Below are positions 43,980 through 52,638 of a stretch of DNA of 64,000 nucleotides, in pieces; the stretch's first letter is position 1, and the number at the start of each line of letters is the position of its first letter. A program made the position numbers and the translations under genes. A model generated the notes under the pieces. The model worked only from the letters and a program-made list of their open reading frames with translations, was not told where the DNA came from and made no database searches. This stretch comes from Segatella copri (GTDB lineage: Bacteria; Bacteroidota; Bacteroidia; Bacteroidales; Bacteroidaceae). The stretch spans positions 3,011,001-3,075,000 of the forward strand of contig NZ_CATKVU010000006.1 of the NCBI RefSeq assembly GCF_949820605.1, written 5' to 3'.

Positions 43980-44337
43980 ATGAAACAGACATTAATGAAT
44001 CTCATTATTTATGGGGGGGGCATTATTTTTATGTCCTACTCATTCAATAGCCGAACCTTATACCTTATCGTATAGCTTGGTTGGTACTAATCGTGGAACT
44101 ATCACTGGGAGTAAATCACCCAAGCGACCATTGGTTGTTGATTTGGTGGATCACACATTGACCTTGCCGAGTCAAGTGATTGGTAATACGCTCATACTTG
44201 AAAGTGAGGAAGGGGATGTCTATACCTATTACATAATAGATACAACATTTCAAATTTCTGAAAATCTGAGTGGTGAGTATGAGATTACTATTTCTGATGG
44301 AAATAGTATGTATCATGGTAAGATTGATATCGAATAA
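43980..44337 (+). pseudogene. DUF3244-like secreted protein, frame set by a G8 tract
   Basis: From ATG 43980 the frame reads MKQTLMNLIIYGGGIIF and stops early. With seven instead of eight G at 44013-44020 it becomes MKQTLMNLIIYGGALFLCPT, HSIAEPY, a good signal peptide, and continues to 44337 for about 118 residues. The mature part (LSYSLVGTNRGTITGSKSPK, VVDLVDHTLTLPSQV, LSGEYEITISDGN) resembles DUF3244 domains, small beta-sandwich proteins of Bacteroides. A second ATG at 44011 gives a 108-residue frame without a proper signal start. The tract may switch the gene on and off, or may be a sequencing error. Promoter at 43906-43937. Confidence 0.75.
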
Positions 44338-44486
44338 AAAAGGATATAAAGGTGTCAAAAAGATACGAAAAATATTCCAGATAACAGCATAAATTAGAGA
44401 TTATTTTCGTGAAATGTAAAAATTTTAGACAGGCCTTGCTTTTTAAAGTTGGCTCAGTATTTTATAAATCTAAAAAATAATAGTTT

Positions 44487-45392
44487 ATGATTAGAAAGAA
44501 GTTTTTGTTTTTATTTGTTGGATGTGTAATCTGGGTGTCATGTAGTGAACATGCTTTTGATACACATAATGTGGTAGCAGATTCTAATTCTGTATTATTG
44601 ACAAAAATGTCATCGTTTAATGATAGTTTAATCCAAAGTAGAGTGGAGACGCGAGGTTGGGTTAAGCCTGGAGCTTGGAAACGTGCACAAGTGATAGCGG
44701 CTGATTGTGGTGGAGCTTGGTCATTAGGAAAAGCTGGCTTTTGGGCTGGTGGCCTTTTTTCGCCAGGAGGTGCAGCTGTTGGTGCTACAATTGGTGCTCT
44801 TATCGGAGGTACTTGTGGTTCATATACAGCTTATGCTTCTTTGTATTGGAGTCGTGCATTGCCTTTACATCCTCTTACACCTCAAAAGGCAACTACAGCA
44901 TATGCTTCTTTGTTGAATGATGAAAATGTAAATTTTGAGGAATATGTTCCTAAAACAATAAATGTAGATTATCCTATTTTAGATGATAATATTACATTAA
45001 TGGGAGCAAAGCATAATGTTCTTCTCAAAAGTATAATGCTTGATGATTTCAAAGAAAATGATTATAAAGACATTCTTTCGGATGAAGAAGTTAAGGTGAT
45101 TGAATCAAAGGAATATAAAGCTTCGTTCGATTCTATTATGGCATCTATTTCTGTTATTGATGGAGTTCTTGTTTTAAAAGGAAACGATGTAGGAACAAAA
45201 TTGATGAATCTTTTTTATGATGTATTTCAAAAATATTCTGAAGACTCAGATGATGTTCAGTTTTTAATCAATAAATATATTGATGAAGTAAATAGTACAT
45301 CAGAACTTTCAGATGAAGATAAAAAGCTAGTATATTCTAGTTTGAGTGTTATTGCTTCAAGTTATGAATTTTGGTCAAATATAGATTTATAA
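44487..45392 (+). CDS. Glycine-rich lipoprotein, paralogue 1
   Basis: The 301-residue protein has a lipoprotein signal (FVGCVIWVSC, Cys19), a polar stretch with MSSFNDSLIQ, then a glycine/alanine-rich hydrophobic segment (about 73-112, GLFSPGGAAVGATIGALIGG) like a glycine zipper or bacteriocin-type membrane helix pair, and a helical C-terminal domain. It is a paralogue of the broken gene at 46770-47680, sharing GAKHN-LLL, a KGND/SGNDI-x-K-MNLF block and the ending SxEFWSN/SFEYWSN. I do not recognise the family. The setting (membrane regulator upstream, small membrane protein downstream) hints at a secreted peptide or surface system. Confidence 0.7.
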   Translation: MIRKKFLFLFVGCVIWVSCSEHAFDTHNVVADSNSVLLTKMSSFNDSLIQSRVETRGWVKPGAWKRAQVIAADCGGAWSLGKAGFWAGGLFSPGGAAVGATIGALIGGTCGSYTAYASLYWSRALPLHPLTPQKATTAYASLLNDENVNFEEYVPKTINVDYPILDDNITLMGAKHNVLLKSIMLDDFKENDYKDILSDEEVKVIESKEYKASFDSIMASISVIDGVLVLKGNDVGTKLMNLFYDVFQKYSEDSDDVQFLINKYIDEVNSTSELSDEDKKLVYSSLSVIASSYEFWSNIDL

Positions 45393-45489
45393 TTATGAAA
45401 TATCCATGAGCTAAAAAAATCTTGCCAAAGCGAATGTAAATTGGAAATAAAATGCTATCTTTGTTGCGTTAAATCAACATTGAGCAATT

Positions 45490-46519
45490 ATGACTAACGT
45501 AACATTTCCTCAGTTGATCCAGCGAGGCTGTGGTATCGACGTCCACTTGAAGGTGGTGGTGGCAACAATTGATGGTGTGGGCATCCGTAAGGAGACTCGC
45601 ACTTTTGACACCTTCACGAGTTGTTTGACAGAAATGAAAGAATGGCTGTTAGCTAATGGTATTACCCATGTAGCAATGGAGAGTACCGGTGTTTATTGGA
45701 AACCAGTAATGCGTGTCTTGGAAGACTGCAACATCAAGCTTTCAAGTGTTGTAGCTAACACCTCTGGTGTTACAGCAACAGCTTTGATAGATATGCTTTG
45801 CGAAGGTCGTAAGTTGACAATAGAAGACATCGAAAGTGTTTATCACAAGAAATTGTCGGCTAGTCCGCAAGAATTGTTGGAGGCTTGCACTGGCTTTGTC
45901 GAGGAGCACCATGTATATATGCTTCAGATGATTCGTAAGAGTATTGCTCAAACGCAAGGACTCGTTGATGAATTGTCCAAGCGTATCAAGGAAATACTTA
46001 TCAAGTATGACAATGTGCTAGAATTACTGAAGGAGATACCTAGTTTCAATACCAAGGTAGTCGAGGACCTCGTTTCAGAAATTGGCCTTGACATGTCAGC
46101 TTTCCCATCCGAGAAGCATTTGGCATCTTGGGCAGGTATCTGCCCTGGCAATAATGAGAGTGCTGGTAAAAAAACGGAAGAATTACTCGCGGTAACAAAC
46201 AAGTAAAGGCTGTCCTGACAGAGGCAGCGTGGGCTGCGACCCGTACCAAGAATTCATTCTTCAGTGAACGTTACCATCGTATCAGTGCCAGACGTGGAAA
46301 AAGCGTGCCTTGATTGCGGTTGCACACTCTCAATTAACTGCTGCATATCTGATTCTCAGCACAGGTGCTAGATACCATGAGTTGGGTGCTCAATATATGC
46401 AAGCCAAAATTGAGAAAAAGTGAAAGCTTTACTTGGCAGCAGAATTGAAGAAACTTGGGTACAAAGTTAGTCTTGAGAAAAAAAGGAAGCAACAAAATCT
46501 TGAGACAACACTATCTTAG
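45490..46519 (+). mobile_element. Dead IS110-family element
   Basis: The frame at 45490-46206 starts as an IS110 transposase (GCGIDVHLKVVVATI, with the first Asp, and VAMESTGVYWKPV, with the Glu), then jumps to the late NIKLSSVVANTSGVTATALID block, so about 90 residues with the remaining catalytic Asp pair are gone. After LASWAGICPGNNESAGKK it shifts frame at an A7 tract (46168-46174); a second shift occurs at A5 (46298-46302) and a stop near 46422. Related C-terminal sequence runs to 46519. IS110 elements lack inverted repeats, so the true ends are not visible. It separates the two lipoprotein paralogues. Confidence 0.85.
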
Positions 46520-46769
46520 GCCGATTTTTACTGGAACACCCATAGTCCGATTATGAAATTGGTCTCAACAGTTAAGCGGCAAAGACTGTGACTTATGGAC
46601 ACGTGTATGAAACTTTTAAATCTTAGCTGTTACATAAAAATGCCGTACTTTACAGTCGCACTTATAGGTATTATGAGTGCTATTCTTTCTTGTGTCTAAT
46701 ACTTACATAAATATAAATTTAGTGTAAAACATATGTTCTACAGTAATGTAGGACGATAATAATTTACGT

Positions 46770-47680
46770 ATGAAAAAAATAAAAACTTATATTGTATTAC
46801 TTTTATGTGCAATATTACTTTCTTGTACAGAATATGTTGGTAATAATGTATTACAAGAAAGCGAACCAAAAGTAATAGAGAATTTGACTTCTTATAATGA
46901 TAGTTTAATGTTGTCATCAAAAAAACTCGTGTATCTACTAGGAGATTACTTTATTACCTAAGTGTAGCGAGTGCTGATGCTGGTGGCGCATATAATGGTG
47001 GGCAGGCTGGGTTAAAAGTTGGGGCACTTATAGGACAACCTCATATTGGAGCAGCGATAGGTGCTGTTTGTTGTGGAGGATATGCTTCTTATATGTGTCA
47101 CCGTTTGTTGTCAGATGCAAATGTAACTAGGGGAGTAAGTACTCCCAATTTAAATTTGAAGGCAATGGATATAGCTGCAGCTTATGCTCCAGTATTGAGC
47201 GAGGAAAAGGTAATTGAGAAAAATCGTACAGATAATATTTATTTAAATGATGTGTCTGTAGATATAAAAGATATTGGTGCAAAACATAATTTGTTGTTAA
47301 GTAATTTGCAAACCAATCACTTTGAAAAGAAAAGTGTTAAGGAAAATTTGACATCAGAAGAATTATGCATTTTGAATTCTGATGAATTTGAAATTAAAAT
47401 GGACAGTACTGTAAATCAACTTCAAATGTCTGTACAAGATGGAAAAATAGTGCAAATTAGTGGTAACGATATTCCTGCTAAGGTAATGAATCTTTTTTTT
47501 GAAATATTCACCAATTATCCAAATGACGAAAATGATGTAGGAATGGTAGTTTCAAGATACTTAAAAGAGATAGATTTAGATGCTAGCTTTTCAGAATTGG
47601 ATAGAATACTAATTCGTCAAGCATTAAGTGTTGCTGTTTCTAGTTTTGAATATTGGAGTAATTATGACAAAAATAACTAA
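46770..47680 (+). pseudogene. Glycine-rich lipoprotein, paralogue 2, frameshifted at an A7 tract
   Basis: ATG 46770 gives a lipoprotein signal (LLLCAILLSC) and SYNDSLMLSS, then the frame is lost in A7 at 46919-46925. One added A restores KTRVSTRRLLYYLSVASADAGG and the whole remaining protein to 47680: a glycine-rich segment (KVGALIGQPHIGAAIGAV) and the helical C-terminus ending SSFEYWSNYDKNN. The repaired protein is about 300 residues and matches paralogue 1 throughout. Either the gene is phase-variable or dead, or one A is missing from the assembly. The stop overlaps the next small gene. Confidence 0.8.
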
Positions 47681-47840
47681 ATATACAATACTGATTTTTT
47701 TAGTAGCTTTACAAGTTGTCTATTTAATAGAAATAATTGAAAGGGTTATTTTAAATAAATGGAGTGATATATTCTTTCCATGTATTTTTTCTTTATTTAT
47801 TTGGAATGCTATCTATATATTTTACAGAAAGGCAAAATAA
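47664..47840 (+). CDS. 58-residue protein with two membrane helices
   Basis: The start ATG 47664 overlaps the end of the lipoprotein gene by 17 bases, which is typical of translational coupling. The product (MTKITKYTILIFLVALQVVY, then SDIFFPCIFSLFIWNAIYIF) has two hydrophobic helices and a basic end. Small coupled membrane proteins of this form often protect against, or help export, the neighbouring product, but nothing here proves that. Confidence 0.6.
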   Translation: MTKITKYTILIFLVALQVVYLIEIIERVILNKWSDIFFPCIFSLFIWNAIYIFYRKAK

Positions 47841-47966
47841 TAAAAGGCCGCAAGTTACCAATACGAATAAAAGTTAAAAGTGCGTTTCTTTAGTTTACCC
47901 AATGGTAAGAGTTGCGTATTTTCTAATAAGAATAAGTATGTAGGAAACATATATAAGAGATATACA

Positions 47967-48752
47967 ATGGAAAAGAAAATGATAAAACAAATGATGATGG
48001 CGTTGCTTTTGGCGATGATGCCTTTTGCTGCAAGCGCACAGGAAACTCCTGTCGTACAGGAACAAGCAGATAGTTTGCTGTCTCCTAGTATAATGGTGAA
48101 TCGACATTTCTATGTCAAGGATTTGCCTTTGGATGTATCGAAGGTAAAGTCTATGTCAGCCATCAAGTATGGAGAAAATGGCAACTTGATGATTTTTACG
48201 ATGTATCCCAACTTTACTATACCTAAGGAATGGGAAAAATATGAGATACCTCGCAGTAGAGTGAAATCTCTATCAGAGATAGAAGACCAAATAGAGACCA
48301 ATCAGCAGATGTTTTCTTTGACGAGGCATAACGAGAATACTGACACATTGTGTGGCAAGCCGTTGCCTGGTTCCTTTACTTTGCACGATTTGAACGGAAA
48401 ACTTTGGACAGAACAGTCGCTCAAGGGACATAAGGTAGTTATCAACGCATGGTATTCAGGCTGTGGACCTTGTTTGCGAGAAATGCCTATCCTTTCGGAG
48501 TGGAAGAATAAGTATCCTAATGTGATATTTCTCTCTGTAAACTTCGAGAAAGCTGATAAGGTAAGGAAGATAACGGAGGCACGTGGCTTCAATTGGACTC
48601 ATCTTTATGGTGATAATTATTTCGTGAAATTTGTTGGCTCAGGCGGTTTCCCTCTCTTCATCGTCCTAGGTGAGGATGGCTTGATACGTTATATGGTAAA
48701 TGGTACCAATGAGAAGATACGTCAGGATATTTTGAACGTTATCAATAAGTAG
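47967..48752 (+). CDS. TlpA-like periplasmic thioredoxin
   Basis: The 261-residue protein starts at ATG 47967 (MEKKMIKQMMMALLLAMMPF), with a signal peptide cut after ASAQ. A variable N-terminal half is followed by a thioredoxin fold of the TlpA/ResA type: KVVINAWYSGCGPCLREMP holds the redox CxxC pair, and GGFPLFIVLGEDG holds the cis-proline loop. It probably reduces disulfides or acts on cytochrome or stress substrates in the periplasm. The stop codon lies inside the left arm of the bidirectional terminator. Confidence 0.88.
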   Translation: MEKKMIKQMMMALLLAMMPFAASAQETPVVQEQADSLLSPSIMVNRHFYVKDLPLDVSKVKSMSAIKYGENGNLMIFTMYPNFTIPKEWEKYEIPRSRVKSLSEIEDQIETNQQMFSLTRHNENTDTLCGKPLPGSFTLHDLNGKLWTEQSLKGHKVVINAWYSGCGPCLREMPILSEWKNKYPNVIFLSVNFEKADKVRKITEARGFNWTHLYGDNYFVKFVGSGGFPLFIVLGEDGLIRYMVNGTNEKIRQDILNVINK

Positions 48753-48771
48753 TAAAAGCCAAAGGGGGCAT
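48744..48771 (+). terminator. Left arm of a split bidirectional terminator
   Basis: The 28-base arm (AATAAGTAGTAAAAGCC, then AAAGGGGGCAT) covers the tlpA-like stop codon. It is the exact reverse complement of 51322-51349. Before the IS256 insertion, the two arms were separated by about nine loop bases. Confidence 0.85.
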
Positions 48772-48840
48772 GAACACAAAATGCGAGAGTGTAAACTAAA
48801 CTGTGTCAAGCTACAATAAAAGTAGTTTAACACAGTTTTT

Positions 48841-49999
48841 ACCTCAGTTCGGGATAACGAGCTCTATCTAAAGGCTTTATAATGTTTTTATATAAGGGAC
48901 ACAGAGGCTTGGCAACCATCTATATATCTTGGATGGTTGCTGAGACAAAATCCTCATGTAAAATATGCAATGTTAGAAAAGACTAAGCTGTTTCGTATCT
49001 TCGATAACGTATCCAGTAAGTGCCTTGGGCTTGTTGTCAAAGAAACAGTATGCCCCTAATGCAGAAATAATATTTATGATGAAATTCGCAACAGACCTGT
49101 GACGTGAATGTACTATCTGAGCCGTATTTTTCAACAGGTCATTAATCGTTTCAATGATGTATCTTTTGCGTAGCATCATCTTGTCATAGAACGGCATTAG
49201 TTTGTTCTTCATGTTCACTCTCAGTCCTGTTACCAACTGGATGCCTTCCTCAAAAAGCGAATCGAAAAGTTTTTGCGAGATATAGCCTTTATCTGCAAAC
49301 AGCTTACCATACAGACGTTTAGCCAACACATCGAATACCGTTGGATCTTTGTCGCTAACGTTTGCACCAGTGAGAACAAAAGCAATTATCTCACCTCTAT
49401 CATTACAAGCCAGATGTAGCTTGAACCCATGACACCATCCCATTGTTCCCTTTCCGTTTGTGGCAATGCCTTTGAACACTTTGTTGGCATAACGCCTGAG
49501 ATTGTGGCATATTGGTATCATGGTTGAATCAACAAAGGTTATACCTGTACATCTGCCAAAAGCACGGAGATTCAGGAAGAACATAAGAGGGAAGAATACG
49601 CGACTTTCAAGTTCTACAAAACGGTTATAAGACACCGCATTTGGAAAATATGACTTCAAAGTTCCTCTAATAAAAAATAGGTAATAATGCTTGAAGTTTC
49701 GGAACGAGCCGAAATGGAAATACAGCAAAATCGTCATGATTTCACTATCAGATAAAGAGGCTTTACGTCGTCTGCGCTTTACTCCATCTTCACCCAAAAG
49801 CAATTTTCCTGCATTTTCAGCATCAAAAACTTTGTAAAATTCATCAATAATACAAAATAATTCTGTAACTTTGTCCTTGGTAATCTCCATAATGATATCT
49901 TTTTATGTTTGTAACTAATTGGATTTCAACTACAAAGATACAAAAAATATCGGAGATTACCAACTTTTTTAGGCACTATTTCTTATCCCGAACTGAGGT
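48841..49999 (-). mobile_element. IS982-family insertion sequence nested in IS256
   Basis: The 1159-bp element has 17-bp perfect inverted ends (ACCTCAGTTCGGGATAA at the left, its complement at the right). The 7-bp target duplication AGTTTTT is at 48834-48840 and 50000-50006. It has one intact transposase gene on the minus strand. Confidence 0.94.
48973..49890 (-). CDS. IS982-family transposase
   Basis: The 305-residue DDE transposase fits the IS982 family (relatives include IS195 of Porphyromonas). Marks are MEITKDKVTELFCIIDEF at the N-terminus, the first Asp in ITFVDSTMIPIC, the second in LFADKGYIS, and the Glu in KRYIIETINDLLK with the family's RHRSVANF-type basic block after it. The frame is intact, so the element may be active. 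Confidence 0.93.
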   Translation of the reverse strand: MEITKDKVTELFCIIDEFYKVFDAENAGKLLLGEDGVKRRRRKASLSDSEIMTILLYFHFGSFRNFKHYYLFFIRGTLKSYFPNAVSYNRFVELESRVFFPLMFFLNLRAFGRCTGITFVDSTMIPICHNLRRYANKVFKGIATNGKGTMGWCHGFKLHLACNDRGEIIAFVLTGANVSDKDPTVFDVLAKRLYGKLFADKGYISQKLFDSLFEEGIQLVTGLRVNMKNKLMPFYDKMMLRKRYIIETINDLLKNTAQIVHSRHRSVANFIINIISALGAYCFFDNKPKALTGYVIEDTKQLSLF

Positions 50000-50011
50000 A
50001 GTTTTTATATT

Positions 50012-51217
50012 ATGGACAACTTAGAAATTGATTACAAGAAAGCAGCTCAGCAGTTGCGTAGTGGTGAAGCCTTATTTGGCAAGGACGGAGCATTAGCTCC
50101 ATTGTTAGAGCGTATTCTCAACTCAGCTCTCGAAGGTGAGATGGACGCTCATTTAAGTGAAGAGGAACGCTCTTCCGGCAATCGTCGTAATGGTAAGATG
50201 AGTAAGAAGGTTCAAACAAAATATGGTGAGGTCACTATAGAGACTCCTCGTGACCGAGACGGAACTTTCCAACCTGAGACCGTAAAGAAGCGTGAGACTA
50301 TTCTTGCCAATGGCATGGCAGACCAGATTATTGAGATGTACGCCATGGGCACCAGCACACGTGACATCAGCAGCTACTTTGAGCGTGAGTTCAACACAAC
50401 TCTATCAGCCGATACTATCAGCTCTATAACAGACCGTGTATTACCCGAAATCACCGCCTGGAAGTCTCGCATGCTCGATCCTGTATATGCCATTTGCTGG
50501 CTTGATGCTATCCATTATAAGGTAAAGGATGAGAATGGCAGAGCTGTCACACGAGCCATTTACAACATTCTTGGCATCAACAAGGAAGGCCAAAAAGAAC
50601 TGTTAGGTATGTATGTGTCTAAGAGTGAAGGAGCTAACTTCTGGCTAGAAGTTCTTACGGATCTTCAGAACCGTGGTGTTCGAGACATCTTGATTTGTTG
50701 TATTGATGGTCTCAAAGGCTTCCCGGATGCCATCCAAAGCGTATTTCCTGAGAGTTCTGTGCAGCTCTGTATTGTCCATCAGATACGCAATTCTATCAAG
50801 TATGTTGGCAGTAAGCATCAAAAGGAGTTTATCAAGGATTTAAGAACAGTATATGGTGCAGTAAACAAAGACTCCGCTGCTGCTAATTTAGACCTGTTAG
50901 AGTCTAAGTGGGGAGAGATGTACCCAATTGTCATCAAGTCATGGCGTGACAATTGGGAACGTCTGACAGAGTATTTCCAATATACTCCAGCCATCCGTAA
51001 ACTCATTTATACGACCAATACGGTTGAGGGGTATCACAGACAGGTAAGAAAGGTCACAAAGACTAAAGGGGTCTTTCCTACGGATAATTCTTTGGAGAAG
51101 CTTGTGTACTTAGCTTACCGCAACATCCGTAAGAAATGGACTATGTCACTGGCAAATTGGGGACAAATTTCTCAACAATTGGCAATAAAATTTGGAGATA
51201 GATTTAAAATTATGTAA
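50012..51217 (+). CDS. IS256-family transposase, copy 2
   Basis: The 401-residue protein is identical to copy 1 except for Glu at residue 50. All catalytic residues (Asp in WLDAIHYK, Asp in CIDGLKGF, Glu in NTVEGYHR) are present. The native leader between terminal repeat and start codon has been split by the IS982 insertion 12 bases upstream of the ATG, which probably alters or silences expression. Confidence 0.95.
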   Translation: MDNLEIDYKKAAQQLRSGEALFGKDGALAPLLERILNSALEGEMDAHLSEEERSSGNRRNGKMSKKVQTKYGEVTIETPRDRDGTFQPETVKKRETILANGMADQIIEMYAMGTSTRDISSYFEREFNTTLSADTISSITDRVLPEITAWKSRMLDPVYAICWLDAIHYKVKDENGRAVTRAIYNILGINKEGQKELLGMYVSKSEGANFWLEVLTDLQNRGVRDILICCIDGLKGFPDAIQSVFPESSVQLCIVHQIRNSIKYVGSKHQKEFIKDLRTVYGAVNKDSAAANLDLLESKWGEMYPIVIKSWRDNWERLTEYFQYTPAIRKLIYTTNTVEGYHRQVRKVTKTKGVFPTDNSLEKLVYLAYRNIRKKWTMSLANWGQISQQLAIKFGDRFKIM

Positions 51218-51321
51218 CTTTGCAGCCGAAAAGGCTTCCCTGCTGGGGGCATGCCCCCAGCAGGGAGTGGGAATGAAAGTTAAGAACAAGCCTTGACACA
51301 GTTTAAATTACACCCCCCAAA

Positions 51322-51349
51322 ATGCCCCCTTTGGCTTTTACTACTTATT
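51322..51349 (-). terminator. Right arm of the split bidirectional terminator
   Basis: The 28-base arm lies 14 bases after the stop codon of the efflux adaptor gene on the minus strand. It pairs with 48744-48771, now 2.55 kb away. Confidence 0.85.
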
Positions 51350-51363
51350 CTATACTGCTAAGA

Positions 51364-52482
51364 TTATTCTTCATCATCCTTGTTGTCTGCCACAACCTGC
51401 GGACCTCTTACCTTGTCCTTCAGGCTCAGACCTTTCTTGATTTCTATGTTCACACCATCGCTCAAGCCGGTGGTTACCTGCTTGCGCTCGTAGGTCTTCT
51501 TCTCGCCGCTGCCCTTTACGATATAGACAAAGGTGCTGTCGCCGCTGAATTCGATGGCACTCTCCGGAACGGTGATCACGTGGTTAGCCTTTGCCAATAC
51601 TATCTCGGCGTTGGCACTATAGCCGGAACGGATCTTGCCGCCCTTTACTGAGCGGACGGCTGCCTTTACCTCAAACTGGTTGGCGCCATTGTTCTCTACA
51701 GCCTTTGGAGAAATATACTCCAGGTCGGCATCAAACTTCAGGTCCTGCATCGCTCCGATGGTAATCTTCATCGGCATTCCTACTACCAGGTTGCCCACCT
51801 CGGTTTCGTCGATGTTGCCACGGAAGATGAGGTCGTTCATGTTTGCCACGCTGGCGATGGTGGTTCCGTCATTAAAGGTGTTGGCAAGAATCACGGAGTT
51901 ACCCACCTTGACAGGAATATCAAGGATAATTCCCGAAATGGTAGAACGGATGAGGGTGGAAGAGGCGCTGGCGTTGCTCTTGGAAACACCATCACGAACC
52001 ACTTCGAGCGCATCCAGGGCGGCAACTTTCTCCTCCTTCGCCTGCTGCAACGACTGTTTTACCTTATCAAACTCATCGGCGCTGACCAGCTGTTTCTTGA
52101 AGAGCTGTTCCTCGCGACCATAATCCACCTGTGCCTGTTTCAGGTTGATTTCAGCAAGGCGCACGCGTGCTTGCGCCGAACTGAGCTGTCCCATATCCGG
52201 AATCACCTTTACCTTGGCGATAACCTCGCCCGCCTGAACATAATCACCAGCTTCTTTGCAAATCTCGGTGATGATACCGCTAATCTGAGGCTTTACGCTC
52301 ACCTCGTTGCGAGGCTCAATCTTACCCGTGATGACGGTAGTTTTCAAAACATCAGCCATCTTAGGAGTAAACTCAGTATACTCCACAGGCTTAGGCTGCG
52401 ATTTCTCATAAAGGAACACGAAGGTTCCGATGAAAATCAAGGCGACAATCGCCGCAACAATCAACTTTGAATACTTTTTCAT
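51364..52482 (-). CDS. Periplasmic adaptor (HlyD/MacA type) of an ABC efflux system
   Basis: The 372-residue protein has an N-terminal membrane anchor (IVAAIVALIFIGTFVFLY), a lipoyl/barrel-sandwich domain (ISGIITEICKEAGDYVQAGEVIAKV), a coiled-coil hairpin (about 85-160, LAEINLKQAQVDYG), the second lipoyl half (TISGIILDIPVKVGNSV) and beta-barrel domains. It links inner-membrane pump and outer-membrane channel, as MacA does for MacB and TolC. It is the last gene of a leftward operon with two permeases and an ATPase. No TolC-like gene lies in the window. Confidence 0.92.
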   Translation of the reverse strand: MKKYSKLIVAAIVALIFIGTFVFLYEKSQPKPVEYTEFTPKMADVLKTTVITGKIEPRNEVSVKPQISGIITEICKEAGDYVQAGEVIAKVKVIPDMGQLSSAQARVRLAEINLKQAQVDYGREEQLFKKQLVSADEFDKVKQSLQQAKEEKVAALDALEVVRDGVSKSNASASSTLIRSTISGIILDIPVKVGNSVILANTFNDGTTIASVANMNDLIFRGNIDETEVGNLVVGMPMKITIGAMQDLKFDADLEYISPKAVENNGANQFEVKAAVRSVKGGKIRSGYSANAEIVLAKANHVITVPESAIEFSGDSTFVYIVKGSGEKKTYERKQVTTGLSDGVNIEIKKGLSLKDKVRGPQVVADNKDDEE

Positions 52483-52493
52483 ATCGTAAGTTT

Positions 52494-52637
52494 AAGTGAA
52501 GAGTGAAGAACGAAGAGTGAAGAATTCAATTGCTTTACTTTCGTCTTTCATTCTTATTTCGTTAATATTATTATTTGTCAGGAGTTATCATTTAGAGGAC
52601 AAGTGAATTCTTCACTCTTCACTCTTCGTTCTTCACT
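52494..52637. repeat. Inverted GAAGAGTGAAGA repeat between efflux genes
   Basis: About 30-base arms of the GTGAAGAACGAAGAGTGAAG type face each other across about 80 bases (52494-52530 and 52605-52637). They belong to the same CTTCACTCTTCAC family as those near 14.6, 38.2, 39.7 and 55.2 kb. In mRNA they form a long hairpin that could slow decay or dampen expression of the adaptor gene. Confidence 0.75.
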
Positions 52638-52638
52638 C

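Larger units (their letters stand above)
48785..51317 (+). mobile_element. IS256-family insertion sequence, copy 2, interrupted by IS982
   Basis: The element carries the same ends as copy 1 and the target duplication CAAAATGC (48777-48784 and 51318-51325). Without the nested IS982 and its 7-bp duplication it is 1367 bp, the same as copy 1. The transposase gene itself is intact; the nested element lies between the left terminal repeat and the start codon, so the IS promoter is separated from the gene. Confidence 0.94.

Noticed and set aside
48841..49999. The nested element as an IS5 or IS4 family member
   Set aside because: The N-terminal sequence, the spacing of the Asp-Asp-Glu residues and the 7-bp duplication fit IS982 better.
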